Shown: positions 62,323 through 64,000 of the stretch, in pieces
Position numbering within the stretch: the stretch's first letter is position 1
Layout of the letters: each line of letters opens with the position of its first letter
From: CAVVSD01 sp963750895
GTDB taxonomy: Bacteria; Actinomycetota; Thermoleophilia; Solirubrobacterales; Solirubrobacteraceae
Length of the DNA stretch: 64,000 bases
Assembly: GCA_963750895.1 (NCBI GenBank)
Contig: CAVVSD010000006.1
Location: 1,550,001-1,614,000 of the forward strand
Direction: 5' to 3'
The notes under the pieces: generated by a model
What the model saw: only the letters and a program-made list of their open reading frames with translations
What the model was told of the DNA's origin: nothing
The model's database searches: none
Made by a program: the position numbers and the translations under genes

Positions 62323-64000
62323 TCAGGCTCCCGCGCAGACCGGGCGGTACTCGCGGTCCGGCAGCGCCGCCTCCCATTCGCGCCGCGTGATCGGGCGACC
62401 GGCGACGTCGCACGCCCGGCGCTTCCACGCTTCCTCCTGGACGTCCAGGCGAACGCCGCGCTGGAACTCGCCGGTGACGAACAGGTGCGTCCCGGCCGGG
62501 TTGAACTCGGCCGCCAGGTAGGCGCCCTGCTCGACCGTCACCGGCGGGCCGATGGCCTTGCGGCTCGTGACGTCCCACAGCTGGATCGTGCCGTCGGCCG
62601 CGGCGGTCGCCAGGGTGCGGCCGTCGGGGGTGAACGCGAGGCTCTGGACCCGGCCGGTGTGCGCGTCGAGCCGCGCGCCGGAGGGTCGCCAGGTCTCGGT
62701 CGACCACAGGTGGGCGCGGCCGCCGTAGTCGCCGGTCGCGAGGAGGGAGCCGTCCGGCGAGAACGCCACCGCGCGCGCGTAGTCCCCGGTCCGCAGGTGG
62801 GCGACGCGCTCGCCGCTCCGCACGTCGAAGACGAGCGTGTCGCGGTCGATCGCGGCGGCCGCGATCAGCCGCCCGTCCGGGCTGAAGGCGATCGACGGCG
62901 GAGGCGAACGACCCCGACCGGAACGACGTGGGCGCGCGCCGCTTGACGCTCCAGATCTGCAGCCCGTTGGCGGGCAGGGCGTCGTTGGGTCCCGTCGCCG
63001 ACCTCCCCGGCCGCCACCAGCTCCCCGTCAGGCGAGAAGGCGACCGCCTGCGACGTGGTGGTCAGCCCGCGCAGGTCCGCGATGCGTCGCTGCGACGCGC
63101 GATCGAAGAGCGCCACCTCCCCGTCCTCGCCCGAGACCGCGACCGTGCGGCCGTCGGGGCTGAAGTCGACTCCGAGCGCGAGGCCGTCGAGCGCGCGGAG
63201 GCTTCCCACGGCCCGCAGCGTGCGCGGCATCGACGAACTGGACGCTGCCGTCGACCTGCGTCTGCGCGAACGTCCGGCCCGTCCGGATCGAACGCGAGAC
63301 CGCGGGGGAATCGGTCGAAGTCGGCGACGATCGGCTCGCCGGCGGAGAACGGGGTGTCGAGGCGCCGCGTGCCCGAGACGTCCCACACGAGCGCGCGACC
63401 GTCGCTCGCCGCGCTGTACACCGTCCGGCCGTCGGGCCCGACGGCCAGGCCGTAGGTGTCGTTGCGGTCGTGACCCGAGAGCGTCTCCCGAAGCCCGCCG
63501 TCGGCATCCCACAGGTTGACCTTCCCATCGCTGCCGGTGGTTACGACCGTGCGCCCGTCCTGTGCGAAGGCCGCGCGGAGGATCCCGCCCTCGTGGGTGC
63601 CCTCGAGCGGTCGCGCGCGTCCGGAGCGAAGGTCGAGCAGCCGGACCTCGCCCTCGCTGCTGCCGAGCGCGACGGTGCGGCCGTCAGCGCTGACGCCTGC
63701 TGCCGAGCCGCCTCCCTCGTGGCGGCTGACGAGCCGCAGCCGCACGGGGTCGATCACGTAGGTCTCGTCGTCGGGCTCGCTCGCCCCCACGAGCCGCCGG
63801 CCGTCTTCGGTCGCCGTGAGGCCGTCGACGAAGGCCCCGAGCGCCAGCGGCCGGCCCAGCACCTTCCCCGTCCGCGGGTCGTAGCGCCGCACGACCGACG
63901 GCTGCTCCGGGGGCAGGGGCGTCTGGATCACGACGAGGTTGCCGTCCGGCGCGAACCTCGGATAGGCGACGACGAGCTCGGCCTCGCGCTCGGGAGCAGG
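62323..64000 (-). pseudogene. WD40-repeat protein, C-terminal part, frameshifted, runs off the window
   Basis: Reading is open to the last base and continues outside, so the N-terminus is not seen. Blades such as AAFAQDGRTVVTTGSDGKVN, LAVGPDGRTVYSAASDGRAL, GVDFSPDGRTVAVSGEDGEV, AVAFSPDGSLLATGDYGGRA and LAFTPDGRTLATAAADGTIQ are WD40 repeats. Frame changes are needed near 63275, 63215, 62965 and 62835. The end (WEAALPDREYRPVCAGA) is the usual tail of WD40 proteins attached to AfsR/BTAD or kinase modules in actinobacteria, which may be encoded just outside. Confidence 0.75.

Overview
This is a high-GC (roughly 70% by eye) bacterial window with densely packed, frequently 4-bp-overlapping genes, GTG/TTG starts, many start codons preceded only by a TANNNT box (leaderless style), F420-type oxidoreductases, a STPK/DivIVA-like cluster and small-molecule catabolic genes. 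Together this points to an actinobacterium, most likely class Thermoleophilia (a Solirubrobacterales relative); this is inference from gene content, since no marker such as rRNA is present.

Layout. 0-16 kb: housekeeping and accessory single genes: a secreted zinc peptidase, a MetE-like enzyme with an amidohydrolase, an ECF sigma factor with a long Ala/Pro tail, an ArsR/DUF899/small ORF/AHSA1 operon, a methyltransferase, hydrolases, an M15 peptidase carrying an extra MacB-like domain, a dual-specificity-type phosphatase and exonuclease III. 16-24 kb: a stress/cell-envelope block of small proteins, a DivIVA-like coiled coil, a Ser/Thr kinase with TPR tail, a stand-alone response regulator and an unusual membrane protein with a recombinase-like helix-turn-helix in its cytoplasmic half. 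Several genes here share a GGGTAA/GGGTAT box upstream. 24-26 kb: decayed DHFR-like and DUF11 fragments, then tRNA-Val. 26-29 kb: MarR regulator and two translationally coupled acyl-CoA-dehydrogenase-fold monooxygenases behind a promoter containing a perfect palindrome. 29-32.8 kb: two tRNA-Cys genes, then a segment (DHFR-like, hydantoinase-like, second MetE-like gene) bounded by a 28-bp near-perfect direct repeat of the tRNA-Cys 3' end. 33-39 kb: Baeyer-Villiger-type monooxygenase, beta-lactamase-fold hydrolase, alpha/beta hydrolase, macrodomain protein, pyruvate kinase, a MepA-like endopeptidase and tRNA-Gly. 39.9-47.1 kb: gene-poor decayed region with an IS110 remnant, RNase HI-like gene, a broken second copy of the response regulator and the 3' half of a tRNA-Thr. 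47-53 kb: heavily frameshifted VOC, BNR-repeat, MoaD/ThiS-like, LuxR-family ATPase and sigma-70 genes. 53-62 kb: third MetE-like gene, DHA2 transporter, two LLM flavin/F420 oxidoreductases, two acyl-CoA synthetases, PPOX-type F420 oxidoreductase and SDR, which look like a degradative gene set. 62-64 kb: the C-terminal part of a WD40-repeat protein running off the window.

Frameshifts are unusually common (at least 12 loci) and strongly clustered between 40 and 53 kb, while 26-39 kb is clean. Some look like single-base losses in G/C runs, so draft-assembly error is a real alternative to pseudogenisation. I see no CRISPR array, rRNA, complete prophage or complete insertion sequence, and no convincing canonical defence system.
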